Shown piece by piece: positions 26,724 through 35,710 of a DNA stretch of 64,000 bases. Position 1 is the stretch's first letter; every line of letters begins with the position of its first letter. Source of the DNA: Pseudomonadota bacterium (lineage in GTDB: Archaea > Thermoplasmatota > SW-10-69-26 > JACQPN01 > JAJPHT01); NCBI GenBank assembly GCA_021325135.1, contig JAJPHT010000030.1, forward strand, positions 152,826-216,825. The letters are read 5' to 3'. The position numbers and the translations under genes were made by a program. The notes below the pieces were generated by a model, which saw nothing but the letters and a program-made list of their open reading frames with translations, made no database searches and was not told where the DNA came from.

Positions 26724-27847
26724 GACCGCGGGCCCCCCGCGTCCGAGATCGCCATGGCGTGGACGGCCTCCAGGCGCTCCACGACGCGGGCCCAGGCGTA
26801 CTCCTTGGCGACGCGGTCGCGGACGTCGGCGGGCGAGCCGAAGCGCTCCGGCGCGCGCCACGCCTCCACGAGCTTCGCGGCCAGGTCCTCGGGGTCGCCG
26901 GGCGTCGCGACGAGGCCCGAGAGGAGCGCCACCTCGCGCACGCCGGGAAGGTCGCTGGCGACGACGGGCGCGCCCGACGCCATGGCCTCCAGGAGCGCGA
27001 TGCCGAAGGCCTCCTGGGAGTTGATACTAGGGAGCACGCACACGCGGGCCTCGGCGTAGAGGCGGCGGAGCTCGTCGCGCGGCACGCGGCCCAGGAACTC
27101 CACGGGGGCCTTCAGCGACTCGGCGAGGTCGCGCAGCCGCCGCTCCTGGGGGCCGCTGCCCGCGACGAGGATGGGCGCTCCGGTCTCGCGGCGCACGTCG
27201 CGCGCGGCGCGCAGGAGCACGTCGACGCCCTTGTAGGGCACCAGGCGGCCCACGCAGAGGATCGCCTCGCCGCGGGGGCGCGTCGCGTCGAACTCCTCCA
27301 GGTCGACGCCGTTGGGCACCCAGTCGACGCGGCCCGCGGGGAAGGCGCGCAGCACGGGGGAGGCGCGGGCGTACTCCATGCTCTTGGCCACGACGCGCGT
27401 GGCGCGCCGCATGAGGCGCCCCGCGGTGCGGGCGTGGGCCGCGGCGGCCGCGCGCATGGGCCACGAGGTGCCGTGCACGTCGAAGTGGTAGTCCAGCACC
27501 GTCGCGCGGCCGCGCTTCGCCTGCCGGGCCAGGAGCACGTCCGAGAAGCCCGGGTACGTCGCGGGGACGTGCACGACCTCGGCGTCCTCGGGGATCGCGC
27601 GCCCCAGCGCCGCGATGGGGTTGCGGAAGAGGGCGCCCAGGCGCCGCACGCGCACGAGGCGGACGCCCTCGGGGGTCTCCTCGACGCCGGAGGAGCGCGC
27701 GCTGGCCACCAGCGTGACCTCGTGCCCGCGGGCGGCGAGGCCGGAGGCCGCTCGGTCGAGGGCCTCCTCGACGCCGCCGCGCAGCGCGTGGGGATCGTCG
27801 CCCTCCTTCGGACGGGGATCGTACGGGCTGACGATGGCGACGCGCAT
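26720..27847 (-). CDS. Family 4 glycosyltransferase
   Basis: A 375-residue GT-B enzyme: VAIVSPYDPRPKEGDDPHAL and GGVEEALDRAASGLAARGH at the N-terminus, WVPNGVDLEEFD in the linker, and VCVLPSINSQEAFGIALLEA as the donor site. It is similar in plan to the following gene but not a recent duplicate. It is first in the two-gene operon and probably acts in the same surface polysaccharide pathway as the genes from 18.6 kb. Confidence 0.9.
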   Translation of the reverse strand: MRVAIVSPYDPRPKEGDDPHALRGGVEEALDRAASGLAARGHEVTLVASARSSGVEETPEGVRLVRVRRLGALFRNPIAALGRAIPEDAEVVHVPATYPGFSDVLLARQAKRGRATVLDYHFDVHGTSWPMRAAAAAHARTAGRLMRRATRVVAKSMEYARASPVLRAFPAGRVDWVPNGVDLEEFDATRPRGEAILCVGRLVPYKGVDVLLRAARDVRRETGAPILVAGSGPQERRLRDLAESLKAPVEFLGRVPRDELRRLYAEARVCVLPSINSQEAFGIALLEAMASGAPVVASDLPGVREVALLSGLVATPGDPEDLAAKLVEAWRAPERFGSPADVRDRVAKEYAWARVVERLEAVHAMAISDAGGPRS

Positions 27848-28027
27848 CGCGCCGGAGCGCGGCTCGGCGGGGAGGGGGTTTCTGGTTCGATCGGCGAAAA
27901 CCGCCCCTTCAGGCCGCTTGTGGTACGCTTCTTGACCAGGCCGCTTCCACGAGGGAAGCGTCGTGCGGGGGTCACGCGGCGCGGGGGGAATGGGCCCCTG
28001 GGCGCCCCTTGTCGATGGGCGGCGGCG

Positions 28028-28408
28028 TCACGGCCTCTCGACGCGGCGGATCGGCTCCTTGTCTCCCGCCGCGTCGATGGCCACGAAGACGCCCGTGACG
28101 CGCAGGACCTCGCGCTCGTCCGGGTCGGCGGGGTGCGCCGCGGTGACGCGCAGGTCGATGGCGAGGCTCGTGCGCCCCACGCGGGCGACGCGGCCGTAGA
28201 AGCTCACCATGTCGCCGGGCGCCACGCGGCTCTGGAAGTCGATCTCGGTGAACGCCTTGGTGACCATGTAGCGGTTCGCCACCTGGCGGCCGGCGTAGAT
28301 GGCGCCCGCCTCGTCGACCCACGCCATCATGTTGCCGCCCCAGAGGACTCCGGCGTGGCCCGTGTCCTTGATGAGGCAGAGGCGCCGCGTGATCAGCTCG
28401 AACTCCAC
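28028..28408 (-). CDS. Acyl-CoA thioesterase, hotdog fold (YciA-like)
   Basis: A hotdog thioesterase of about 126 residues. ELITRRLCLIKDTGHAGVLW, then GGNMMAWVDEAGAI is the classical active-site helix, followed by VTKAFTEIDFQSRVAPGD. It hydrolyses acyl-CoA. The frame also opens at ATG 28483, but the extra 25 residues are alanine/glycine-rich and homologues begin near the GTG at 28408, so I chose that start. It is divergent from the H1-like gene. Confidence 0.8.
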   Translation of the reverse strand: MEFELITRRLCLIKDTGHAGVLWGGNMMAWVDEAGAIYAGRQVANRYMVTKAFTEIDFQSRVAPGDMVSFYGRVARVGRTSLAIDLRVTAAHPADPDEREVLRVTGVFVAIDAAGDKEPIRRVERP

Positions 28409-28595
28409 GCGCGCGGATGCCGCCCCGAGAGGAAAAACCCCCTCGGCGCGCGCCGAAGCGGCGCCGCCCCATAGGAATTCCATCGGAAGCGGGGGTGGCG
28501 ATGCTGGGCCTTCGATTGCGCCGATTCGACCAGGGGAAATTGAACATGTATCGATTCTTCGTCCCCGTCTTCTTTCCCCTGGCGTCTCTTGGGCC

Positions 28596-28606
28596 GATAT
28601 AAAAGG
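28596..28606 (+). promoter_or_regulatory. Strong TATA box of the H1-like gene
   Basis: GATATAAAAGG is the best consensus archaeal TATA box in the window. It predicts a transcript start near 28626 and a leader of about 29 bases before the ATG at 28655. An abundant product would fit a nucleoid protein. The 246-base gap to the thioesterase start holds no gene. Confidence 0.75.
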
Positions 28607-28654
28607 ACAACCTTATGCACCCTTGGAACGCGTGACGTTTCCACAGGGATTTCC

Positions 28655-29146
28655 ATGCCCTTCCAGAAGGACGGTTACACGCTGTACAGCCGGACGGTCA
28701 CCCTGAAGGGCGGCCGCCAGCAGACGATTTACTTCTTCGCGCGCAACAAGCCCAAGTCGGGCTCGCCCGCGGAGCTCCCCCAGGGCTACGAGGTCGCGAC
28801 GACCACGCGCACCGGCCTGCCCATCCTGCGCCGCAAGGGCGGCAGCAAGTGGCGCGAGCAGCGCGCCGAGGCCAAGAAGCGCGCCGCCGAGCGCAAGGCG
28901 AAGCGCGAGGCCAAGCGCAAGGCCATGATGGAGGAGCGCAAGGCCCGCGCCAAGGCGCGCCGCGAGGCCGCCAAGGCCAAGAAGGCCTCCAAGCCCGGCA
29001 AGAAGGCGCGCAAGGGCGCCCGCAAGGCCGCCCCCAAGAAGGCCGGCCGCAAGGCGGGCAAGAAGGTCGCCAAGAAGGCGGGCAAGAAGACCGCCAAGAA
29101 GGGCGGCGCCAAGAAGGCCAAGAAGGCCAAGGGCAAGCGCCGCTAA
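28655..29146 (+). CDS. Lysine/alanine-rich H1-like DNA-binding protein
   Basis: A 163-residue protein in two parts. Residues 1-65 form a compact domain (QKDGYTLYSRTVTLKGGRQQ, then TIYFFARNKPKSG). Residues 66-163 are almost only K, A, R and G in short repeats such as KKAGKKVAKKAGKK, like the tails of histone H1, bacterial Hc1/Hc2 and actinobacterial HU. It is expected to coat and compact DNA non-specifically. It has a near-ideal TATA box and a hairpin terminator after it, so it is a separate, probably highly expressed unit. Role inferred from composition. Confidence 0.7.
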   Translation: MPFQKDGYTLYSRTVTLKGGRQQTIYFFARNKPKSGSPAELPQGYEVATTTRTGLPILRRKGGSKWREQRAEAKKRAAERKAKREAKRKAMMEERKARAKARREAAKAKKASKPGKKARKGARKAAPKKAGRKAGKKVAKKAGKKTAKKGGAKKAKKAKGKRR

Positions 29147-29162
29147 GCCTTCCTTCGTTTTG

Positions 29163-29185
29163 GGACGCCCCGGACCGGGGCGTCC
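29163..29185 (+). terminator. Hairpin terminator after the H1-like gene
   Basis: GGACGCCCC and GGGGCGTCC pair across GGACC, giving a 9-pair stem (11-base arms around one base), with a TTTT run just before and a pyrimidine-rich stretch after. It lies 17 bases after the H1-like stop and just before the subtilase promoter, so it likely separates the two units. Confidence 0.6.
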
Positions 29186-29222
29186 AACAACCTTTCTATA
29201 TCGCCTTGCCGACTGCCCGCGC

Positions 29223-30743
29223 ATGCGTGGCCTGGGGTGGCTGGGCGTCCTTCTCCTGCTGGCCTCAGCCCTCCCCCTCTCGGCCGAGGCGCGCGCCCAG
29301 CCCGTCGCCCCCTGGTGGACCGACGTCTCCTTCGACCGCGACCACGACGGGATCGACGACGCCCTCGCCGCCAGGCTGGGCTCCTCCGACCCGCTCACCG
29401 TCCTCGTGGACTACGCCAGCATGCCCACGCCCGGCCAGCGCGCCGCGCTGGACTCCCTGGGCGTGCAGGTGACCAGCGCCTATGCGCACTTCCCCATCCT
29501 CGCCGTCCGCGCGCTCCCCTCACAGGTCCCCGCGCTGCGGGCGCTCCCCGGCGTCGTCATGCTGGAGCACGACGACGCGATCTACCGCCTTCTCAAGGAC
29601 TCGGTCCCCCTCATCGGCGCGCCCACGGTCTGGAAGGACTACGGCGTGACCGGCAAGGGGGAGACCATCGCGATCCTGGACGACGGCGCCTTCGAGCAGC
29701 ACCCCGACCTCCAGGGCAAGGTGGAGGCCGACTTCGACGCCGGCTCCCCCAGCACGCCCCTGGGCGGCTCCCCCGTCACCGTCGTCGCCCCCGCCGGCAC
29801 GGAGGGGCACGGTACCCACGTCGCGGGCATCGCGGTGGGTGACGGCGCCCAGTCCCAGGGCCTCTACAAGGGCGTGGCCCCCGACGCGAAGTTCGCCAAC
29901 GTGAAGGTCTTCAGCGCCGCCAACGCCACCACCTCGGAGCTGGTGCTCCGGGGCCTCGACTGGGTGCTCTCCAACGCCAAGGCGCACAACATCCGCATCG
30001 CCAGCATGAGCCTGGGCGGCTCCCCCTCCGACGGCAACGACGCCATCTGCCGCGCCGTGGACCACGCCGTGGACGAGGGGCTCGTCGTCATCGCGGCGGC
30101 GGGCAACGCCGGCCCCGACGCCAGCACCATCACGGCCCCCGGCGCCGCCGCCAAGGCCATCACCGTGGGCGCGGTGGACAAGCAGAAGCGCATCGCGTCC
30201 TACTCCAGCCGCGGGCCCACCATCGCGACGAAGCTGCTGAAGCCCGACGTCGTGGCGCCCGGCAGCGACATCACCAGCGCGGTGCCCCCCTCCACCACCA
30301 GCGTGTCGGGCCTCTTCGGCGACCGCTCCGCCGGCTTCTACGGCACCTTGAGCGGCACCAGCATGGCGACGCCCCACGTCGCGGGCGTGGCGGCCCTCAT
30401 GCTGGAGGCCAACCCGGCGCTGACGCCCGCGGACGTGAAGAAGATCATCCTCGTCACGGCGCAGGACCTCGGCCCCAAGGGGCGCGACAACGACACGGGC
30501 TTCGGCTTCGTGAACGCCATCGCCTCCGTCCAGGCCGCCAAGGACCCCACCATCCTCGACCAGCCGCAGTTCGCCTCGCTCCTCGCGGTCGTCCCCGACG
30601 CGCCCCACGAGAGCGCGCTGGACCAATTCCAGTACGACGTGGCCGCCATGATCCGCCAGGGGCAGACCTCGCTCCTCGTCGCGGTCGCCGTGGGCTCGGT
30701 GGGGGCCGTGTTCATGGGCGTGGCCATCGCCCGCAGGAAGTAG
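29223..30743 (+). CDS. Membrane-anchored subtilisin-like serine protease (S8)
   Basis: A 506-residue secreted protease: signal peptide (WLGVLLLLASALPLSAEA), an inhibitor-I9-like propeptide to about residue 120, then the catalytic domain with aspartate in IAILDDGAF, histidine in GHGTHVAGI and serine in LSGTSMATPHVAGVA. A C-terminal helix (LLVAVAVGSVGAVFMGVAIA) with a basic end anchors it to the membrane outside. The TATA-like CTATATC is 26 bases before the ATG, so the message is leaderless. Confidence 0.92.
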   Translation: MRGLGWLGVLLLLASALPLSAEARAQPVAPWWTDVSFDRDHDGIDDALAARLGSSDPLTVLVDYASMPTPGQRAALDSLGVQVTSAYAHFPILAVRALPSQVPALRALPGVVMLEHDDAIYRLLKDSVPLIGAPTVWKDYGVTGKGETIAILDDGAFEQHPDLQGKVEADFDAGSPSTPLGGSPVTVVAPAGTEGHGTHVAGIAVGDGAQSQGLYKGVAPDAKFANVKVFSAANATTSELVLRGLDWVLSNAKAHNIRIASMSLGGSPSDGNDAICRAVDHAVDEGLVVIAAAGNAGPDASTITAPGAAAKAITVGAVDKQKRIASYSSRGPTIATKLLKPDVVAPGSDITSAVPPSTTSVSGLFGDRSAGFYGTLSGTSMATPHVAGVAALMLEANPALTPADVKKIILVTAQDLGPKGRDNDTGFGFVNAIASVQAAKDPTILDQPQFASLLAVVPDAPHESALDQFQYDVAAMIRQGQTSLLVAVAVGSVGAVFMGVAIARRK

Positions 30744-30794
30744 GAGCGATATCGGTCGCGGCGGCGCTGCGCCCCCCCCCCGGAACCCCCCGCT

Positions 30795-31340
30795 TCAGGA
30801 CCACTTGATCGAGCACCCGATGGCCCACGTCTGGTCGCGCTTGGGAGGTCGTCCCGCCAGCAGCGCGTCGACCACGTCGGGGAGATATCGTTCCTTGACC
30901 TTGGTCCCCTCGCGGTCGTCGTCGAAGCGCCCCTGATAGCAGAGGTGGAAGCCCGAGTCGAACACGAGGAAGTGGGGCGTGCACTGCGCGCCGTAGAGCG
31001 TGGCCGCGCTCTGGTTCGCGTCGCGGAGGTAGGGGAAGGGGTAGCCCTGCTCCTGGGCGCGGGCCACCATGTGGTCGAGGGAGTCCTCGGGGTAGTTCGG
31101 CTCGTCGTTGCTGTTGATGGCGACGACGCCCACGCCGCGCTTGCGCGCCTCGTCCGCCCATTCCACGAAGCGCCGCTCGTAGCTGCGCACGTAGGGGCAG
31201 TGGTTGCACCAGAACGCGACGACGAGGGCCTTGCTCCCCGCGAAGTCCGAGAGGGCGATGCGCCGGCCATCGACGTTGGGCAAGTCGAAGGGGGGCGCGC
31301 GCTCGCCGGTCTTGAGCTTGTAGCCACCGCTGACTTCCAT
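30795..31340 (-). CDS. Thioredoxin-fold redoxin (AhpC/TSA-like)
   Basis: A 181-residue protein with GERAPPFDLPNVDGRRIALS, then VAFWCNHCPYVRSYE holding a CxxC redox pair (CNHC), and the cis-proline region QCTPHFLVFD. It belongs to the single-domain redoxin group close to AhpC/TSA; it may reduce peroxides or disulfides using the thioredoxin system (trxB at 13008). It has no signal peptide, so it is cytoplasmic. Confidence 0.85.
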   Translation of the reverse strand: MEVSGGYKLKTGERAPPFDLPNVDGRRIALSDFAGSKALVVAFWCNHCPYVRSYERRFVEWADEARKRGVGVVAINSNDEPNYPEDSLDHMVARAQEQGYPFPYLRDANQSAATLYGAQCTPHFLVFDSGFHLCYQGRFDDDREGTKVKERYLPDVVDALLAGRPPKRDQTWAIGCSIKWS

Positions 31341-31378
31341 GCGCGGAGCCACGCGTCGCGAGGGCAAGAGCGTGGCGG

Positions 31379-32050
31379 TCAGGAGGGGCCGTCCAGCAGG
31401 CGGGCGATCCAGCCGGGGTCGAGGCTCAGGCGCGCCCGTCCGGGGTCGTCCACCTCGTCGAGGATGGCGTCGAGGTCGCCCCCCTCGCGCATGAGGGCGT
31501 TCATGCGCATCAGGTGGATCGCAAGGAACGCCAGCACGGCGACGAGGAGCGCGCCGTAGGCGACGCCCGCCCACGCGCGCCACGCCCAGAGGCGGGCGGC
31601 GCCCTCGTACCCGCCGGCGAGGTAGGCCGCGACGAGGACGCCGTAGCCCAGCCACGAGGCCGCGACGGTGGGCGGGACGCGCCGCGCGAAGGGGCTCTTG
31701 CGGTCCTTGAGGCGCCAGAGCTTCGCGGCCGTCCCCGACTCCCACAGGAGGGCGCGCGCCCCGAGGCGGGCGTTGACGCGGCGCTCCAACCGCTCCAGGT
31801 GCTTGCCCATGATGAGCGTCTGCGCGCCGTCGTTGAGGAAGAGCATCGCGAAGGTGACGCTCAGGAGCGGCGCCGCGAGCAGCGTCAGGTCCGTGACCAC
31901 GGGGAGGCCCAGCTGCGTCGCGACCGCGAAGGCCGAGAGCACGCCCACCATGACGACGTAGTGCTGGCGCATGCTCGACTTGTGGAGGCGGATCTCCTCC
32001 CGCAGCGCGTCGTACTCGTGGAGCATCGCCTCGACGGCGTCATCCCCCAT
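31379..32050 (-). CDS. Membrane protein of unknown function
   Basis: A 223-residue protein with an N-terminal helical stretch (MLHEYDALREEIRLHKSSM), two membrane helices, a basic cytoplasmic loop, two more membrane helices (YGVLVAAYLAGGY; YGALLVAVLAFLAIHL) and an acidic tail. The layout recalls small SLATT-type or DUF-type four-helix proteins, but no family is certain. ATG 32050 was chosen; a GTG three codons upstream is possible. Confidence 0.55.
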   Translation of the reverse strand: MGDDAVEAMLHEYDALREEIRLHKSSMRQHYVVMVGVLSAFAVATQLGLPVVTDLTLLAAPLLSVTFAMLFLNDGAQTLIMGKHLERLERRVNARLGARALLWESGTAAKLWRLKDRKSPFARRVPPTVAASWLGYGVLVAAYLAGGYEGAARLWAWRAWAGVAYGALLVAVLAFLAIHLMRMNALMREGGDLDAILDEVDDPGRARLSLDPGWIARLLDGPS

Positions 32051-32096
32051 GCCTCGCACCCTCTGGCCACGTCGACGCGGTGCGCCTACTTCACGG

Positions 32097-32348
32097 TTAC
32101 CCGGGCTGCGCGCCCACGGCGTCCGCGACGGCGCGGTCCAGCAGCGCCCGGACCGCAGGCTTCGCCAGCGCGCCCTCCGCCCACGACTCGTCGCCCGAGT
32201 AGTCCGCGAACGTCTCGCCGGGGAGCGCCCACGCGCCCTGCTCCAGCGCGGCGAGGAGGCGCTCCTTGGTCGTGGGGAGCGGCTTGCGCGGCGCGAGGGC
32301 CGCCGCCACGCGGGGCATCGCGGTGCGGAAGAGGACGCCCACCAGCAC
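32097..32348 (-). CDS. Small hypothetical protein downstream of the cysteine-cluster gene
   Basis: About 83 residues from the GTG at 32348, following the YkgJ-type gene by 20 bases. The sequence is protein-like, with TTKERLLAALEQGAWALPG and GDESWAEGALAKPAVRALLD, and lacks the arginine-rich look of shadow frames. No family is recognised. The same frame is open far upstream inside the neighbour, so the start is uncertain. Confidence 0.45.
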   Translation of the reverse strand: MLVGVLFRTAMPRVAAALAPRKPLPTTKERLLAALEQGAWALPGETFADYSGDESWAEGALAKPAVRALLDRAVADAVGAQPG

Positions 32349-32368
32349 GACGCGCGCCTGCGCGTCCT

Positions 32369-33490
32369 TCAGAGGATCGCCCCCAGCGTGGGCAGCGAGT
32401 GGAAGCTCGTCTCGTAGGCGGAGACGGCGCGCCGGGCCAGCGCGGCGTCGATCTCCTCCGCGCCGGCCTCCGCGCCAAGCAGGCCCGCGCGGAGGACCAC
32501 CTGGAGCGCGGCCTCGCCCAGCACGCGGGCGTAGGCGGCGGGGAGCGTCGCCTGATAGCCCGACGCGTCCACGAGCCACGCCGCGGCGCCCTCCGCGTGG
32601 TCGCGCCCGCAGAGCCTCGCGAGGTAGGACGCGAGCGTCGCGCTGGCCTCCTCGCTCCAGTCCAGGGGCAGGCTGTCGAGGGCGAGGCGGCTCTCGCGCG
32701 GGCCGCGGGTGAGGAGGACCTCGGAGCCGCGCACGCGCGCCTGCGTCCACGCGAAGCCGGCGGGCTCCACCCAGAGCACGGTCTCCGGCTCGTCGAAGGC
32801 GTCGGCCGCGGCGTCCGGGAGCAGGTCGTCGAGCCCCGCCTCGGCCTCGGCGTCGAAGAGGCGCGACACGGCGTCGGGCGCGTCGAGGAGGAGGTCGCCC
32901 TCCGCGAGCCCCGCGAAGAAGGCGGGCAGCATGGGCGGGCGCGCCAGCGCGGCGACGTGCGGCAGGAACGCGCCGCGCAGCTTGTCGGGCGGCGCGTGGA
33001 CGCCCCACTCTTTCATGCGGCGGTCGAACTCGGCGAACGTCTCCTTCGCGCGCTGCGCCTGCTCCGCCGCGCCGGGCTGCGCAAGGGCCAGCTCCGCCGC
33101 CCGCCGCGCGCCGTCCTCGGCCCGGCTCGCCACGCCGAAGGGGTGCCTCGCGTCGCCGTCCGTGTCGGGCTCGTCGGCCCGGTGCGCCTCCGCGACGCCG
33201 GGGCACGCCAGCGTGACCGACACCTGGATGCGCCGCCCCGCGTGGACCTGGTACGGGTAGAGGTGGCACACGCTGGGGCGTGCCTCGTACACGCCGCACG
33301 CGCGGTCCTCGCGCAGCGCGCCGCAGGCGGGCCCCTTCATCGGGATGCGCAGCGTGCCGTCCGCGGCCTTGACGACGAGGGGGCCCAGCGGGCTCCGCTC
33401 GTGGGGCAGCACCAGCGGCGTCGCGGTGCAGCAGAACCCACAGCCGGGCTGGCACTCGAAGGTGAGCCCCTTGGCGTCCGCGACGTTCAC
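32369..33490 (-). CDS. YkgJ-family cysteine-cluster protein
   Basis: A 373-residue protein with the zinc/iron-chelating cysteine cluster of the YkgJ family in its first 85 residues: CQPGCGFCCTATPLVL, ACGALREDRACGVYEARPS and VCHLYPY. The remaining 270 residues are helical and unassigned. The function of these proteins is unknown; some are linked to metal handling or flagellar methylation. The GTG start at 33490 places the first cysteines close to the N-terminus as in relatives. Confidence 0.75.
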   Translation of the reverse strand: MNVADAKGLTFECQPGCGFCCTATPLVLPHERSPLGPLVVKAADGTLRIPMKGPACGALREDRACGVYEARPSVCHLYPYQVHAGRRIQVSVTLACPGVAEAHRADEPDTDGDARHPFGVASRAEDGARRAAELALAQPGAAEQAQRAKETFAEFDRRMKEWGVHAPPDKLRGAFLPHVAALARPPMLPAFFAGLAEGDLLLDAPDAVSRLFDAEAEAGLDDLLPDAAADAFDEPETVLWVEPAGFAWTQARVRGSEVLLTRGPRESRLALDSLPLDWSEEASATLASYLARLCGRDHAEGAAAWLVDASGYQATLPAAYARVLGEAALQVVLRAGLLGAEAGAEEIDAALARRAVSAYETSFHSLPTLGAIL

Positions 33491-33570
33491 GGCCGCCCCA
33501 CGGCGCTTCCCCCATGAAAGGGCTCCGCCATGGAAAAACGCCTAAGCCAAGCCCGGCTGGTGGAGGAGGC

Positions 33571-35205
33571 ATGGCCGACATCCACGGCGGCAAGCACGTC
33601 GCCCGCGCCCTCAAGGACGAGGGCGTCACGCACATCTTCACCCTCTGCGGCGGCCACATCATGCCCATCTACGAGGGGTGCCTCGACGAGGGCATCCGCG
33701 TCGTCGACGTGCGCCACGAGCAGGCCGCCGTCATGGCCGCCGACGCCGTGACGCGCCTCACCCGCAACCCGGGCGTCGCCGCCGTCACCGCGGGCCCCGG
33801 CGTCATGAACGGCGTGACCGGCGTCGCCAACGCCCGCGCCGCGGACTCGCCCGTCGTCGTGCTGGGCGGGCAGAGCGACTTCGCGCGCTTCGGGCAGGGC
33901 GCGCTCCAGGAGGGCCCGCAGGCGTCCGTGCTCGCGCCGCTGTGCAAGTGGACCGCCTCGTGCTACGAGTCGCGGCTCCTCCAGGACTACGTGCACACCG
34001 CGTTCCGCGAGGCCACGAGCCCCCGCGCGGGCCCCGCCTTCCTGGAGGTGCCCTGGGACGTGCTCTTCGCCGAGTCGCCCGAGCCCGTCTACCCCCGGGG
34101 CCGCCAGCGCGTGCCGTTCCGCGCGACGCCCGAGGACGTGGACCTGCGCCGCGCGGCCGACCTCCTCGCGCAGGCGCAGCGGCCCGTCGTCGTCGCGGGC
34201 TCCGGCGTCTGGTGGGGCCACGGCGAGAACGCGCTGAAGGCGCTCGCAGAACGCTATCAGGCCCCGGTCTACCTCAACGGCCTCGCCCGCGGCATGCTGC
34301 CGCGCAGCCACAGGCACTTCCTCGTCCACTCGCGCGGCAAGGCCCTGGCCGAGGCCGACGTCGTGCTGGACCTCGCGACGCCCTTCGACTTCCGCATGAG
34401 CTTCGGCGAGGGCGTGAACCCCGACGCGGCCATCATCCACGCCGACACCACCGCGGCCGCGCTGGGCCGGCGCCCCGTGGAGGTCGGCCTCGTGGGGAGC
34501 CTCGGCCTCACGCTGGAGGGCCTGCACGCGCTCCTCCACGGCCGCCCGCAGCCCGACCGCGCCGCGTGGCTTGCCCAGCTTCGCCGCCACGACGAGAAAA
34601 AGATCGCCGAGAACGAGGCCGCCATGGCCGAAGGGGGCGACCCCATGCACGCCCTCGCCATGCTCAAGGGCCTCAACGACGCCATCGACGAGGACACGCT
34701 GGTGGTGGGCGACGGGGGCAACATCGTCGCGCTGGCGGGCAAGGTGCTGGAGGTCTCGCAGCCGGGCCACTGGCTGGACCCCGGCCCCTACGGCACGCTG
34801 GGCGTCGGCCTCCCCTTCGCCATGGCCGCGAAGCTCGTCCATCCCGCCAAGAAGGTCCTCGTGCTCTCGGGCGACGGCGCGTTCGGCCTCAACGGCATGG
34901 AGATCGAGTCGTGCGCGAGGCAGGGCATCCCGGTCACGGTCGTCGTCGCCAACGACGGCGCGTGGAACCAGATCCGCGACCCGCAGCTCACCTTCTACGG
35001 CGAGGAGCGCGCCGTCGCGACGGGGCTCTCCCAGAAGGTCCGCCACGACCAGATCGCCCTCGCGTGCGGCGGGCACGGCGAGCGCGTCGTGGACGCCAAG
35101 GAGGTGGCGCCCGCCATCGAGCGCGCCTTCGCCAGCGGCAAGGCCGCGGTGGTGGACGTCGTCATCGACCGCGCCACCAACAAGGGCTCAGGCAAGCCGA
35201 TGTGA
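33571..35205 (+). CDS. Thiamin-diphosphate enzyme, acetolactate synthase / 2-hydroxyacyl-CoA lyase family
   Basis: A 544-residue ThDP-dependent enzyme with three domains. The N-terminal domain has the catalytic glutamate in VVDVRHEQAAVMAADA and AGPGVMNGVTGV; the C-terminal domain has LDPGPYGTLGVGLPFAMAA and the cofactor motif LSGDGAFGLNGMEIES ending with NDGAWN. The LDPGPYGTLGVG block is closer to hydroxyacyl-CoA lyase/oxalyl-CoA decarboxylase-like enzymes than to biosynthetic acetolactate synthase, and no small subunit gene is near. GGAGGAGG precedes the ATG. Exact reaction unknown. Confidence 0.85.
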   Translation: MADIHGGKHVARALKDEGVTHIFTLCGGHIMPIYEGCLDEGIRVVDVRHEQAAVMAADAVTRLTRNPGVAAVTAGPGVMNGVTGVANARAADSPVVVLGGQSDFARFGQGALQEGPQASVLAPLCKWTASCYESRLLQDYVHTAFREATSPRAGPAFLEVPWDVLFAESPEPVYPRGRQRVPFRATPEDVDLRRAADLLAQAQRPVVVAGSGVWWGHGENALKALAERYQAPVYLNGLARGMLPRSHRHFLVHSRGKALAEADVVLDLATPFDFRMSFGEGVNPDAAIIHADTTAAALGRRPVEVGLVGSLGLTLEGLHALLHGRPQPDRAAWLAQLRRHDEKKIAENEAAMAEGGDPMHALAMLKGLNDAIDEDTLVVGDGGNIVALAGKVLEVSQPGHWLDPGPYGTLGVGLPFAMAAKLVHPAKKVLVLSGDGAFGLNGMEIESCARQGIPVTVVVANDGAWNQIRDPQLTFYGEERAVATGLSQKVRHDQIALACGGHGERVVDAKEVAPAIERAFASGKAAVVDVVIDRATNKGSGKPM

Positions 35206-35682
35206 GCCCCGCGTCCTTGCGCCGGTGGGCGCCCGGCCCCGGCGCGGCGCGGGCTCCTCGTCCGCCTCGTGCCCGTGCGCGTCCAAGTCCTCGTCGTCCC
35301 ACGCGTCCGCGTAGACCACGCCCACCTGCAGCGCGCTGCGCGTGCCGCGCAGGGCGTCCACGAACCCGCGCACGCGCTCCGCGGGGCCCTCCACGACGAA
35401 GATCTCGATGCACGCCTTCCGCGCGTGGCCGTGCATCATGCTCCGCACGACGTCCGTGTATTCGTGGCGGATGCGCGCGAAGGGCTTCTCCTCCCCGTGC
35501 GGGTAGACGAGGGTGACGCTGGCCGAGCGCGCGCCCCCGCGCTCCTCCGCGGCGGTCGCGACGAGGTAGTCGCGCACGCAGGCGCGCAGGAGCTCGCTGC
35601 GGCCCGAGAAGCCCCGCTTGTCGATGAGGGCGTCCGCCTTCCGCAGGAGCGCGTCGGGGATGCTGATGCTCACGACGGCCAT
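35188..35682 (-). CDS. NikR-family metal-responsive regulator
   Basis: A 164-residue protein: an N-terminal ribbon-helix-helix (VVSISIPDALLRKADALIDK, then SGRSELLRACVRDYL) and a C-terminal ACT-like metal domain. The nickel motif of known NikR is H, 10 residues, HxH, 5 residues, C; here RHEY...MMHGHARKAC gives the same first spacing but only 4 residues before the cysteine. An acidic/histidine tail (DDEDLDAHGHEADEE) is added. It is divergent from a ZnuABC-type importer, so it probably controls metal import. Its end overlaps the ThDP enzyme by 18 bases. Confidence 0.85.
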   Translation of the reverse strand: MAVVSISIPDALLRKADALIDKRGFSGRSELLRACVRDYLVATAAEERGGARSASVTLVYPHGEEKPFARIRHEYTDVVRSMMHGHARKACIEIFVVEGPAERVRGFVDALRGTRSALQVGVVYADAWDDEDLDAHGHEADEEPAPRRGRAPTGARTRGSHRLA

Positions 35683-35710
35683 GGATTGGCAAGGATTCAC
35701 AGGTTCAAAG

